From the NCBI GenBank assembly GCA_945897805.1, contig CAMDFX010000001.1, positions 496,001 to 560,000 on the forward strand: a stretch of DNA of 64,000 nt, in the 5' to 3' direction. A program made the translations under genes and the position numbers. Of this stretch, positions 17,222 to 26,430 are shown one piece after another (within the stretch, counting starts at the first letter, position 1; each line of letters opens with the position of its first letter). The stretch comes from Chryseobacterium gleum. GTDB taxonomy: Bacteria > Bacteroidota > Bacteroidia > Flavobacteriales_D > Crocinitomicaceae. The notes under the pieces are model-generated. The model did not search any database and was not told where the DNA came from. It was given only the letters and a program-made list of their open reading frames with translations.

Positions 17222-19630
17222 ATGAATCCTTTTTTTCGATTATTGCTGCTTTTTACGCTTTCTTTCATTTTTATAAATGTTACTTTTTCTCAACAGAAAT
17301 TTACTTTAAGTGGTACTATCACTGAAGCGAAATCAGGAGAATCTGTTGTTGGCGCTAAAATTTCTATTGCAACGTTGAATTTAGGGGCAACTTCCAATGA
17401 ATATGGTTTTTATTCCTTAACGGTTCCAAAAGGAATTTATGAAGTGCAATTCAAAGCTTATGGACTGAAAACAAATACCAAACAAATTGATTTGAACTCC
17501 AATCAAATGTTCAATTTCGAAATGTCTGATGAAACAGAAGTTCTAGAAGAAGTGGAGGTAAATGCCAAACGAGGTGAAAATGTAACGAGCACCAAAGTTG
17601 GTCAAATGGAATTGGAAATGGAGAAGATTAAAACACTGCCAGCTTTCATGGGTGAAGTGGATATTATCAAAACAATTCAATTATTGCCAGGGGTTTCTTC
17701 CGTTTCTGAAGGTGGTCAAGGATTCTACGTGCGCGGCGGCGGACCGGATCAAAATTTGGTGCTACTCGATGAAGCGCAAGTTTACAATGCGTCTCATTTA
17801 TTTGGTTTTTTTTCTGTATTTAATTCCGATGCTGTCAAAAGTGTCAATATGATCAAAGGCGGAATGCCCGCTAACTTTGGCGGAAGAATTTCTTCTGTCT
17901 TGGAAGTCAAAATGAACGAAGGAAATACCAAACAATTTAAAGTAAAAGGTGGTTTGGGCTTAATTTCTTCAAGATTGACTTTCGAAGGACCAATTGTAAA
18001 AGATAAAGGTTCTTTTATTGTTTCAGCGCGAAGAACTTACATCGATGTACTTATGAAATCATTCATTCCCAAATCATCGCCATTTGCTGGCTCAGGATAT
18101 TATTTTTACGATTTTAATTTGAAGGTAAAGTACCGTTTAGGGAAAAGAGATAAACTTTTTTTAAGTGGATATTATGGCAAAGATCAATTCATTTTTGGCA
18201 ATAAAAAAGATGATTTTTCAGTCAGAATGCCCTGGGGAAATGCGATTGCTGCCATTCGTTGGAACCATATCTTTAGCAGTAAACTTTTTATGAATTTGAC
18301 CGGAACTTTTACAGATTATTTATTCAGTTTCAATTCACAACAAGATAATTTTAAATTTTCTTTGAAATCTGGCATCAGAGATGTTGGTGGAAAAGTTGAT
18401 TTTTCCTATTTTCCAAGTACCCGCCACAAACTGAAGTGGGGCGCAGAATATTTGTATCATACATTCACACCTACAAGTGTTTCCGCTTCTCAAGACGATA
18501 CACAGTTTGACACTGGTGAAGCACAAAAATTATACAGTCATGAATCAGCATTTTATTTTTTAGACGAATTTGATTTGAATGAAAAAATCAGATTTAATGC
18601 AGGAATGCGTTATAGCATGTACCAATTTGTTGGACCATTTAAAAGATTTATAAAAAGTCCAATCAATGGAAATGATTCCGTGGTGCAATACAACAGAGGT
18701 GATTTAATCAAATTTTACCAAGGTTTTGAACCAAGAATTTCTGGACGTTTGTTATTGAGCAAAAATAGTTCAATCAAGGCGGGTTATGCTTACAATTATC
18801 AATATGTTCACCTGACTTCTTTGAGTGCTGTTTCTTTGCCGACAGATATTTGGTTTCCAACAACAGACATCGCAAAACCTCAAAAAGGTTGGCAGGCTTC
18901 TTTGGGTTATTTTCAAAATTTCAAGGAAAATAAGTACGAAGCTTCGGTTGAAATATATTACAAAGGCATGAAAAATTTGGTTGAATACAAACAAGGTGCT
19001 TTGCCGTCGGATAATGTGAATGACAATACTGATAATTTACTTGTTTTTGGGAGAGGTTGGAGTTATGGTGCTGAGTTTTTTATCAAAAAAGCCACTGGTA
19101 AATTGACAGGTTGGATCGGCTATACTTGGGCAAAAACTGAACGTTTATTTCCAGATTTGCAAAAAGAAGTTTTTCCAGCAAAATACGACCGAAGACACGA
19201 TTTGACTGTCGTTGCAGGATATAAACTCAATGATCGTTGGACATTTGGCGCAAGTTTCATTTACGCTTCTGGAAATACATTGACTTTACCAAACAGCTGG
19301 TATGTGCAAGACCAAAGTATTTTGTTTAATTATGGATTGAGAAATTCAACCAGAATGGCGCCCTATCACCGCTTGGATATTTCTGCAACTTTGTATGATC
19401 GGCCAACGAAGAAGAGAACAAATCCGCAAACGGGAGAAACAATGGAAGTGAAAAAGAAATTTAGAAGCAATTGGAATTTTTCGATTTACAACGTTTACAA
19501 CCGCGCAAATCCATATTTCTTGTACATCGACAATGAAGGCGGATTGTTGACCAACGACTTTAAAATTTCTGTCAAACAAGTTACTTTATTTCCAATCATC
19601 CCAAGCGCAACTTGGAATTTTGAATTTTAG
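17222..19630 (+). CDS. TonB-dependent outer-membrane receptor
   Basis: 802 residues from ATG 17222 (RBS-poor, A-rich leader); the frame opens 13 codons earlier, but MNPFFRLLLLFTLSFIFINV is a proper signal peptide. After it comes a carboxypeptidase-D regulatory-like domain (FTLSGTITEAKSGESVVGAK, about 25-105), then the plug (MEKIKTLPAFMGEVDIIKTI, GGQGFYVRGGGPDQNLVLLD) and the beta-barrel ending WNFEF, a normal C-terminal aromatic. Receptors of this type import ligands too large for porins using TonB energy. The DUF4249 lipoprotein begins 2 nt after its stop codon, a frequent pairing in Bacteroidota. No substrate can be inferred. Confidence 0.93.
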   Translation: MNPFFRLLLLFTLSFIFINVTFSQQKFTLSGTITEAKSGESVVGAKISIATLNLGATSNEYGFYSLTVPKGIYEVQFKAYGLKTNTKQIDLNSNQMFNFEMSDETEVLEEVEVNAKRGENVTSTKVGQMELEMEKIKTLPAFMGEVDIIKTIQLLPGVSSVSEGGQGFYVRGGGPDQNLVLLDEAQVYNASHLFGFFSVFNSDAVKSVNMIKGGMPANFGGRISSVLEVKMNEGNTKQFKVKGGLGLISSRLTFEGPIVKDKGSFIVSARRTYIDVLMKSFIPKSSPFAGSGYYFYDFNLKVKYRLGKRDKLFLSGYYGKDQFIFGNKKDDFSVRMPWGNAIAAIRWNHIFSSKLFMNLTGTFTDYLFSFNSQQDNFKFSLKSGIRDVGGKVDFSYFPSTRHKLKWGAEYLYHTFTPTSVSASQDDTQFDTGEAQKLYSHESAFYFLDEFDLNEKIRFNAGMRYSMYQFVGPFKRFIKSPINGNDSVVQYNRGDLIKFYQGFEPRISGRLLLSKNSSIKAGYAYNYQYVHLTSLSAVSLPTDIWFPTTDIAKPQKGWQASLGYFQNFKENKYEASVEIYYKGMKNLVEYKQGALPSDNVNDNTDNLLVFGRGWSYGAEFFIKKATGKLTGWIGYTWAKTERLFPDLQKEVFPAKYDRRHDLTVVAGYKLNDRWTFGASFIYASGNTLTLPNSWYVQDQSILFNYGLRNSTRMAPYHRLDISATLYDRPTKKRTNPQTGETMEVKKKFRSNWNFSIYNVYNRANPYFLYIDNEGGLLTNDFKISVKQVTLFPIIPSATWNFEF

Positions 19631-19632
19631 TT

Positions 19633-20586
19633 ATGAAGAGGTATTTAATATTATTGCTTTCTGTTTTCTTGATATTACTTTCTTGCGAGAAAGAAGTGAA
19701 AATTGATATTCCCGGTCACCAAGAACAATTGGTCATCGATGGTTTCATTGAAACTGGTCAGCCGCCATTTATTTTGTTGTCAAAATCGAAAGATATTTAC
19801 GCAACAACAGATTTGAATGCTTTTTTAAATGGATTTGTTTCTGGCGCTGTAATCACAGTCAGTGATGGAACTACTACAGTAGTGCTAGAAGAAATTTGTT
19901 CAGATAATTTACCTGCTGGAACTGAGGAATTGGCGGCACAATTTTTTGGAATTCCGGTAAATGAATTGGCGAATTATCATTTGTGCGCATATACCTCTTT
20001 CAACACCGCGATTTTTGGTCAAGTAGGTAAAACGTATGATTTAACTGTAGTTTACGATGGAAAAACATACACTTCCTCAACTTCCATTTTACAGCCAACA
20101 CCCTTGAATAGCGTGTATTGGAAACCAGAATCAGGATTTACAGATTACGGTTTTGCACGTGCTTGGCTGTCAGATCCTCTGCCTTTAAGAGATGCTTACA
20201 AATGGGAAGCAAAATGCATCAATAAAAATCCCGACGGAACATTCAGAGATGCTAATTTTGCCGAAACATATAATCCCGTGACCGACGATGAATTTTTCAA
20301 TGGATTGACTTTTGAGTTTTTCTATGAAAATCCACAATCTTTTGACAATGATTCAATTCCAAATGAATACAAAGGTTTTTATAAATTGGGAGATACGGTT
20401 GTTATCAAATTTTCAAAAATGGATTATCCCGTTTTTCAATTCATGGAAAGAAAGTATTTACAAATGCAGACTGGGGGCAATCCTTTTGCTTCTCCAACCA
20501 ATATCCAAACCAATATTAATGGCGGTGCGCTGGGTGTATGGGCTGGTTTTTCTCCATTTTATGATACTTTAATTTGTGTTCCTTGA
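19633..20586 (+). CDS. DUF4249 family lipoprotein, partner of the TonB receptor
   Basis: 317 residues. MKRYLILLLSVFLILLSCEK is a lipoprotein signal with the lipobox LLSC, so the mature protein is lipid-anchored, probably on the outer membrane. The body has a carboxypeptidase-like strand pattern (LVIDGFIETGQPPFILLSKS, AVITVSDGTTTVVLEE) typical of DUF4249. Members are found next to TonB receptors and are presumed to be surface-exposed accessory factors, analogous in position to SusD, but this is not proven. It follows the receptor with only 2 nt between, so it is surely co-transcribed. Confidence 0.88.
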   Translation: MKRYLILLLSVFLILLSCEKEVKIDIPGHQEQLVIDGFIETGQPPFILLSKSKDIYATTDLNAFLNGFVSGAVITVSDGTTTVVLEEICSDNLPAGTEELAAQFFGIPVNELANYHLCAYTSFNTAIFGQVGKTYDLTVVYDGKTYTSSTSILQPTPLNSVYWKPESGFTDYGFARAWLSDPLPLRDAYKWEAKCINKNPDGTFRDANFAETYNPVTDDEFFNGLTFEFFYENPQSFDNDSIPNEYKGFYKLGDTVVIKFSKMDYPVFQFMERKYLQMQTGGNPFASPTNIQTNINGGALGVWAGFSPFYDTLICVP

Positions 20587-20653
20587 AATTGATTTGAAAA
20601 TACAATCGATTGTGCCAAAAAATTAAGGGAATAAACTTACTTTTGTAACTCAA

Positions 20654-21478
20654 ATGGCAGAAGTTAGAAAGCAAAAATTTATTGATATCAGGAATTTGAT
20701 TCAAAGCAAAAATCCAAGGTTACTGAAATGGTTGCCCGGTTTTGTTGTGAAATATCTTGAACGTATTTTTCGCCAAGATGAAATCAATCAGTTTTTGATT
20801 GACCACCCAACGCAAAAAAACGAAGATTTTTGTAAAGCGGTAATTGATTCTTTTAAAATCGAGATTGAAATTCAAGGAATTGAAAATATTCCCAAAACTG
20901 GCGGGGTAACTTTAGCAATCAATCATCCTTTGGGAGGAATGGATGCCATGGCTTTGGTAGCAGCGTTGCGTAATCATAGAACAGATTTGAAGTTTATCGT
21001 CAACGATTTACTTTTGAATTTAGAAGGAATGCGTGGCATGTTTGTTGGGGTCAATAAACACGGAAAAAACGCGGACAGCACGCATTCAAAAATAGATGAT
21101 TTATTCAGTTCTGAGCATGCAGTTTGTATTTTTCCAGCAGGTTTAGTTAGTCGAAAGAAAAAAGGATTGGTGAGAGATTTAGCCTGGAAAAAAACTTTTG
21201 TAACGCTTTCAGAAAAACACAATAATCCCATCGTTCCGATTTACATCGATGGAAAGTTGTCAAATTTTTTCTATCGATTATCTAATTTGAGAACCTTTTT
21301 AGGAATCAAAGTGAACTTGGAAATGTTGTATTTAGCAAATGAACTTTTCAAGCAAAAAAACGTGAAAATGAAATTGATTGTTGGCAAACCTATTTATCCT
21401 GAGCAAATGAAATCTTTCAAGAATCAAAAAGAATGTGCAGCTTGGATAAGAGAATCGGTTTATGAAATGTCCAAATAA
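20654..21478 (+). CDS. glsA: Lysophospholipid/acyl-glycine O-acyltransferase (PlsC-like; GlsA candidate)
   Basis: 274 residues. The PlsC active site reads NHPLGGMDAMALV (His to Asp spacing of five, as usual in this subfamily), followed by the FVGVNKHGKNAD region and CIFPAGLVSRKKKG, the glycine/acyl-binding block. There is no clear membrane helix, so it is probably peripheral. Twenty-seven nt downstream is a GNAT/hemolysin-type N-acyltransferase. In Bacteroides thetaiotaomicron the same two families (GlsB, GlsA) make glycine lipids, GlsA adding the second, ester-linked acyl chain. The assignment to glycine rather than ornithine or another head group is inference. A TACTTTTG box ends 8 nt before the ATG. 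Confidence 0.75.
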   Translation: MAEVRKQKFIDIRNLIQSKNPRLLKWLPGFVVKYLERIFRQDEINQFLIDHPTQKNEDFCKAVIDSFKIEIEIQGIENIPKTGGVTLAINHPLGGMDAMALVAALRNHRTDLKFIVNDLLLNLEGMRGMFVGVNKHGKNADSTHSKIDDLFSSEHAVCIFPAGLVSRKKKGLVRDLAWKKTFVTLSEKHNNPIVPIYIDGKLSNFFYRLSNLRTFLGIKVNLEMLYLANELFKQKNVKMKLIVGKPIYPEQMKSFKNQKECAAWIRESVYEMSK

Positions 21479-21505
21479 TCTTTTCATTCAATTAAAACAA
21501 AAAAA

Positions 21506-22435
21506 ATGAATACTTTACCAGTAATCGATTCCATAGATAAATCAGTCCTTAAAAGTGAATTAAACGAAGCGCGATTTATTCGTAAAACCCGCAAAGGCGA
21601 CAACGAAATTTATATTGTCAATGTGCACAATGCGCCAAATACAATTCAAGAAATTGGACGATTGCGAGAAGTGACGTTTCGTGCATCAGGCGGTGGTACA
21701 GGTTTACCTGTTGATTTAGACGAATTTGATACTGACGATATTTGCTATGAACAACTCATCGTTTGGTCACCAGAAGATGAGGAAATCATTGGAGGATATA
21801 GATATATTTTGTGCGAGAAATCAATTGTTCCAGATTCTGATGAAATCAAACTTTCTACAAGTCATTATTTTGAATTTTCTGAGAAATTTGTAAAAGATTA
21901 TTTGCCATACACGATTGAATTGGGGCGAAGTTTTGTGCAACCAAATTTCCAACCTTCAGTAAATCCTCGTAAAGGACTTTTTGCCTTGGATAATATTTGG
22001 GATGGCTTGGGCGCATTGGTTGTTTTTAATCCAACAATTAAATACTTTTTTGGTAAAGTGACAATGTATCCCAACTATGACCGCCAATCAAGGGATTTCT
22101 TGCTGCATTTCATGCATATGTACTTTCCCGACAATGAAAATTTGATGAAACCCTTTGAACCATTGAACCAAAACTATGACAAAGATTTTGTAAACAGTCA
22201 ATTGAAAGGTTTAGATTTTAAAGATGGTTTCAAGGTTCTAAATTCATTTGTTCGAGGACATGGGGAAAATATTCCACCATTGGTCAATATTTACATGAAT
22301 CTTTCCCCAACGATGAAAACTTTTGGAACTGCCGTAAATAGTGATTTTGGCGCTGTTGAGGAAACGGGTATTCTTGTAACAATTGCAGATATTTTTGAAG
22401 AGAAGACTGAAAGACACATTGCTCCGCTGCTTTAG
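21506..22435 (+). CDS. glsB: GNAT/hemolysin-family N-acyltransferase (OlsB/GlsB candidate)
   Basis: 309 residues. The family motifs are IGRLREVTFRASGGGTGLPV with DLDEFD, then EEIIGGYRYILCE, YTIELGRSFVQPNFQPS and GLFALDNIWDGLGALV. These match the OlsB/GlsB group, which N-acylates an amino acid with a 3-hydroxyacyl group from acyl carrier protein. The product would be passed to the O-acyltransferase encoded 27 nt upstream, so together they can build an aminolipid. The C-terminal third (about 230-309) lacks known motifs. Which amino acid is used cannot be read from sequence. Confidence 0.78.
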   Translation: MNTLPVIDSIDKSVLKSELNEARFIRKTRKGDNEIYIVNVHNAPNTIQEIGRLREVTFRASGGGTGLPVDLDEFDTDDICYEQLIVWSPEDEEIIGGYRYILCEKSIVPDSDEIKLSTSHYFEFSEKFVKDYLPYTIELGRSFVQPNFQPSVNPRKGLFALDNIWDGLGALVVFNPTIKYFFGKVTMYPNYDRQSRDFLLHFMHMYFPDNENLMKPFEPLNQNYDKDFVNSQLKGLDFKDGFKVLNSFVRGHGENIPPLVNIYMNLSPTMKTFGTAVNSDFGAVEETGILVTIADIFEEKTERHIAPLL

Positions 22436-22519
22436 GGTTTGGGAAATAGGCACATTAGGGATTTGGAAATAGGCATATTAGGGATTGGGGAATAGGTATT
22501 AGGCAATAGGCAATAGGGA
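22433..22519. repeat. Degenerate low-complexity repeat (AATAGGCA / TAGGGATTGGG)
   Basis: Four to five imperfect copies of the pattern TTAGGGATTTGGAAATAGGC follow the glsB stop, ending with GGCAATAGGCAATAGGGA. The reverse complement of the same theme occurs at about 3505-3540 and a weaker version at 58154-58196. These are slippage-type intergenic repeats. Confidence 0.7.
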
Positions 22520-22553
22520 TTGGGCGATTTTCAATTTAAAAGCAGTAATTTTG
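22520..22553 (+). promoter_or_regulatory. Promoter of the ABC exporter gene
   Basis: TTG (22520-22522), a 23-nt spacer and TAATTTTG (22546-22553) fit the Bacteroidota promoter consensus; the ATG is 50 nt downstream. Because the box lies inside the longer possible frame that opens at 22520, it supports the start at 22604. Confidence 0.6.
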
Positions 22554-22603
22554 CAGCGCAAACACACACACAAATTTACAACATACATTTCAAAATTTTT
22601 CAA

Positions 22604-24349
22604 ATGCGCATTTTACTGAGTTACCTTAAAAATTACAAAAAATACATTTTCCTTGCACTTATTTTAGCTACTGTAAATCAAGTCTTCTCCTTGATGGACA
22701 GTGTTGTTATTCGTCATATTGTGGATGATTATGGAAGCAAAGTATCGTCATACAAAAACAATTATTCTGGTTTTATTTGGGGAGTAATGTATTGGGTCGG
22801 AATTGCTATTGGCGTTGCGATGATTTCTAGAATTGCCAAAAATTTTCAAGATTATTTCACCAATGTAGTCACGCAACGTGTTGGCGCTGATATTTATAAA
22901 AAAGGAATCACACATTCTTTGGCTTTGCCTTACCAAGTTTTTGAAGACCAACGAAGCGGAGAAACTTTGGGAAAACTGCAAAAAACAAGACAAGATTCTG
23001 AACGGTTAATTGCAGCTTTTATAGGTATAATCTTTACCAGTTTGGTTTCCATCATTTTCGTTTCAATTTATTCATTCAGAATTTATTGGCTGATTGCACC
23101 CGTTTATTTGCTGACAATTCCAATCATTGGCGGAATCAGTTTTATTTTAGGAAAAAAAATCAAAGTCATACAGAAAGTAATTGTGGGCGAAACAACGGCT
23201 TTGGCTGGTTCTACAACTGAATCTTTGCGCAACATTGAATTGGTGAAAAGTTTGGGTTTGGCAGACCAAGAAATTGAACGTTTGAATACCACGACCAACA
23301 AAATCCTGAAACTTGAATTGAAGAAAGTGAAATTTATTCGCTCTCTGAGTTTTGTGCAAGGAACGATTATCAACTTGTTGCGAAATTCGTTGATTATCTT
23401 GTTGATGTATTTAGTCTTCGACGATAGAATCACTTTAGGTCAATATTTTACGTTGTTTTTCTTCTCATTTGCGATTTTTAATCCTTTGCAAGAACTTGGT
23501 AATATCATCCAACTTTACCGTGAAGGAGAAGTATCTTTGCAAAATTTTGAAGACTTGCTGAAAACAGAAGTTGAGCCACAATCGGCGACACCAACTTTCA
23601 TGGGCGAAATTCAAAAAGTGTCATTTAAGAATGTATATTTTAAGCACAAAAGTGCCACGCAAGCTTCTTTGATTGATATCAATTTTGAAACTTCAACTGG
23701 AAATACAATTGCATTTGTTGGACCAAGCGGCAGTGGAAAAACTACTTTGGTGAAATTGCTGGTCGGATTGTATCAACCCAACGAAGGAGAAGTAATTTAT
23801 AATGATGTTGCGCACCATCAAATCGACAAAAATGAATTGCGTCATCAATTGGGATTTGTAACCCAAGAATCTCAACTTTTTTCAGCAACAATCAAAGAAA
23901 ACTTATTATTTGTGAAGCCTGAAGCAACTGACGAAGAAATCATGGTTGCCTTAGAAAAATCAGCTTGTCTAGGTTTGGTTGCAAGGGCTCAAAATGGACT
24001 TGACACTGTAATTGGCGAAGGCGGAATTAAAATATCGGGAGGAGAAAAACAACGTTTGTCTATCGCTAGAGCATTGATTAGAAATCCACGTTTATTGGTT
24101 TTCGACGAAGCCACAAGCGCCTTAGATTCATTGACAGAAATGGAAATTTCGCATACAATCAGAGAAGTTTCAGATTCAAAAAATCACTTGACAATTTTAA
24201 TTGCACACCGTTTATCAACCATCATGTATGCAGATACAATTTACGTGTTGGAAAAAGGAAAAATCATCGAATCAGGAAAACACGACGAATTGGTCGAGCT
24301 CAAAGGATTGTATTACGCCATGTGGAGACAGCAAGTGGGGGAGAGTTAA
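22604..24349 (+). CDS. ABC exporter, fused permease and ATPase (half transporter)
   Basis: 581 residues from ATG 22604 (MRILLSYLKNYKKYIFLALI). Six membrane helices lie in the first ~310 residues. The nucleotide-binding domain follows with GPSGSGKTTLVK (Walker A), a Q loop (GFVTQESQLFSAT), ISGGEKQRLSIARAL (signature), LLVFDEATSALD (Walker B plus D loop) and IAHRLST (H loop). It should work as a homodimer exporting lipids, peptides or drugs. Members beside lipid genes may flip lipids, and the adjacent aminolipid gene pair makes that tempting, but its own promoter precedes it. Confidence 0.93.
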   Translation: MRILLSYLKNYKKYIFLALILATVNQVFSLMDSVVIRHIVDDYGSKVSSYKNNYSGFIWGVMYWVGIAIGVAMISRIAKNFQDYFTNVVTQRVGADIYKKGITHSLALPYQVFEDQRSGETLGKLQKTRQDSERLIAAFIGIIFTSLVSIIFVSIYSFRIYWLIAPVYLLTIPIIGGISFILGKKIKVIQKVIVGETTALAGSTTESLRNIELVKSLGLADQEIERLNTTTNKILKLELKKVKFIRSLSFVQGTIINLLRNSLIILLMYLVFDDRITLGQYFTLFFFSFAIFNPLQELGNIIQLYREGEVSLQNFEDLLKTEVEPQSATPTFMGEIQKVSFKNVYFKHKSATQASLIDINFETSTGNTIAFVGPSGSGKTTLVKLLVGLYQPNEGEVIYNDVAHHQIDKNELRHQLGFVTQESQLFSATIKENLLFVKPEATDEEIMVALEKSACLGLVARAQNGLDTVIGEGGIKISGGEKQRLSIARALIRNPRLLVFDEATSALDSLTEMEISHTIREVSDSKNHLTILIAHRLSTIMYADTIYVLEKGKIIESGKHDELVELKGLYYAMWRQQVGES

Positions 24350-24432
24350 ATTGTCAGAGAGAGAAACAGAATGAAAATGATGAAATTAATTAATTTATTT
24401 CTTGATTCTCGATTATATTATCTGTCTGATAT

Positions 24433-26316
24433 TCACCAACTGTATTTCCCGTCTTTATAAAAAATCCGTTCTTCTTGCATAAGCCAATTTAGTGCGCGAA
24501 TGATTTGATCTTGCTTGATTTGCAAATATTCATCTTTGATTTCCTCTAAGGAATGTGGTTTATGTAGTTTTTCCAACAGCAATTCACCAATTTCCTCCAT
24601 GGTGTAATCTTCTCTTTGCAACGTTCTGCAATAATCACATTTTCCGCAAGGTTTTGAATCTTGGCCAAAATATTGAATGATGTATTGTGAACGGCAGACC
24701 GGCATTGTCAGCAGTTCGCGCATTTTAAACCACCGTTTTTCTGCTAAATTTTTGCGGTTGTGATAGACAGATTCAACCAATCTAAAGTTTTGGTCGGGAA
24801 CTCTTTCTGTTAAGAAAGTTACCAATGGTAAATCTGTTTTCCAACTGATATCTACAATACCATTTTGTTCCAAGAATTTCAATTGATTTTCTAATTCTGC
24901 AGGAGAAATATTCAAACGCTTGCAAAACTCCGCTTCGTGAAGCTCAAAATATTGGTCAAAAATTCCAGGATAACTTCTCGAAATCAAAGTGATTAAATTG
25001 GCTGCATTTTCGTATTTGATTTGAAAACTATATAGAACAGTGTTTCCAACAGAAAATTTGATTTTTGTGGGATGAAAAATACTTTCAGTAAATTGAAGAT
25101 CACCATTCATTTCCAAAATTTTCAAGGATTGATAGGTTTCAAGTAAATCTAATTTGAAGTTATCAGTCAATGTTTTTAGATTTATCGGATAAGTTTCTCC
25201 TTTGCCTGATCCAATGGCTAATTTCAAAAAATTACAAAGTGAACTGTAAGTGTTTTTAACGGTTTCAATTGGCGGAAATTGTTTGTCAATTTGCGATGTT
25301 GTCAATTCTAAATCCCTCGTTTCGTAAAAAACAAAAGTGCGAGATTCTAAACCATCTCTTCCTGCGCGACCCGCTTCTTGAAAATACGCTTCTACGTTAT
25401 TAGGAAATTCATAATGAACTACATATCGAACATTTGGTTTGTCGATGCCCATACCAAAAGCATTCGTGGCAACCATAATTGGCAAATCTCCTTTCAACCA
25501 AGCGCTCATCATTTCAGAACGACTTTTGGCATCCATTCCGCCATGGTAAATTCCAACTCTGTTGCCTTCGCTTATCAACCAATTGGCTACTTCCTTTACA
25601 CTTTTTCTTTTCTGACAATAGATAATGCCGCTGTGTCCCTCAAATTGCTTGACTAATTTGAGAATAGAATTTACCTTATTGCTTACAGGATAAATCTCGT
25701 AACTCAAATTGGGCCTTAAAAATGCTCCTTCAAAAATTTCAGGATTTTTTAGCTTTAATTGCGCAATAATGTCTTCTTTTACTTCAGGCGTAGCGGTTGC
25801 AGTTAAAGCAACAATTGGAACATTTGGATGGTAATTTCTAAGTTCACTGATCTGCCGGTAAGGTGGCCTAAAGTCATGCCCCCATTCTGAAATACAATGC
25901 GCTTCATCAACCACGATTAAACCAACATTCATTCTTTTGAATCTTTCGATAAAAATTGCGGTTTGCAATCTTTCAGGAGAAGTGTATAGAAAATCCAATC
26001 CGCCAAAACGCGCATTATCGAGCGTAATATCAATTTCACGGTAAGACATTCCGGTGGTTAACGCTTTTGCTCTGATGCCTCTTTTTTGAAGTTGATCGAC
26101 TTGGTCTTGCATCAAGGCAATGAGCGGCGAAACAACGATTGTAATTCCTTCTCGCGCAATTCCAGGCACTTGAAAGCAAATAGATTTTCCTCCACCAGTG
26201 GGTAAAAGCGCCAAAGTATCTTTTCCGTATATTACTGCATCGACAATGTCTTCTTGCATAGGACGGAAAAGATCAAATCCCCAGTATTTTTTTAAAATAT
26301 TTCTACTTTGTTCCAA
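24433..26316 (-). CDS. recQ: ATP-dependent DNA helicase RecQ family
   Basis: 627 residues, a normal short RecQ. Motifs: GFDLFRPMQEDIV (motif 0), LLPTGGGKSICFQVP (I), DEAHCISEWGHDFRPPYR (II plus aromatic loop), ALTATATPEV (III), MVATNAFGMGIDKPNVRYVV (V) and QEAGRAGRDG (VI). The zinc-binding region of the RQC domain has four cysteines (CRSQYIIQYFGQDSKPCGKCDYC region). No HRDC domain is present. It unwinds DNA 3' to 5' in recombination and replication-fork repair. On the minus strand a TAATTTTG box (26342-26349) precedes the ATG. Confidence 0.95.
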   Translation of the reverse strand: MEQSRNILKKYWGFDLFRPMQEDIVDAVIYGKDTLALLPTGGGKSICFQVPGIAREGITIVVSPLIALMQDQVDQLQKRGIRAKALTTGMSYREIDITLDNARFGGLDFLYTSPERLQTAIFIERFKRMNVGLIVVDEAHCISEWGHDFRPPYRQISELRNYHPNVPIVALTATATPEVKEDIIAQLKLKNPEIFEGAFLRPNLSYEIYPVSNKVNSILKLVKQFEGHSGIIYCQKRKSVKEVANWLISEGNRVGIYHGGMDAKSRSEMMSAWLKGDLPIMVATNAFGMGIDKPNVRYVVHYEFPNNVEAYFQEAGRAGRDGLESRTFVFYETRDLELTTSQIDKQFPPIETVKNTYSSLCNFLKLAIGSGKGETYPINLKTLTDNFKLDLLETYQSLKILEMNGDLQFTESIFHPTKIKFSVGNTVLYSFQIKYENAANLITLISRSYPGIFDQYFELHEAEFCKRLNISPAELENQLKFLEQNGIVDISWKTDLPLVTFLTERVPDQNFRLVESVYHNRKNLAEKRWFKMRELLTMPVCRSQYIIQYFGQDSKPCGKCDYCRTLQREDYTMEEIGELLLEKLHKPHSLEEIKDEYLQIKQDQIIRALNWLMQEERIFYKDGKYSW

Positions 26317-26430
26317 CGTTGTGCAGATTATAAGCGTTCGTCAAAATTAACAAAATAAATAGTGAGAATATCGCTAAAAAATTGAATTCCCTAAATAATT
26401 GAATTATATTCGCACATCGAAAAAAAGTAT

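Noticed and set aside
22433-22519. CRISPR-like array
   Set aside because: The units are degenerate, contiguous and without spacers of constant length; they are low-complexity slippage repeats.
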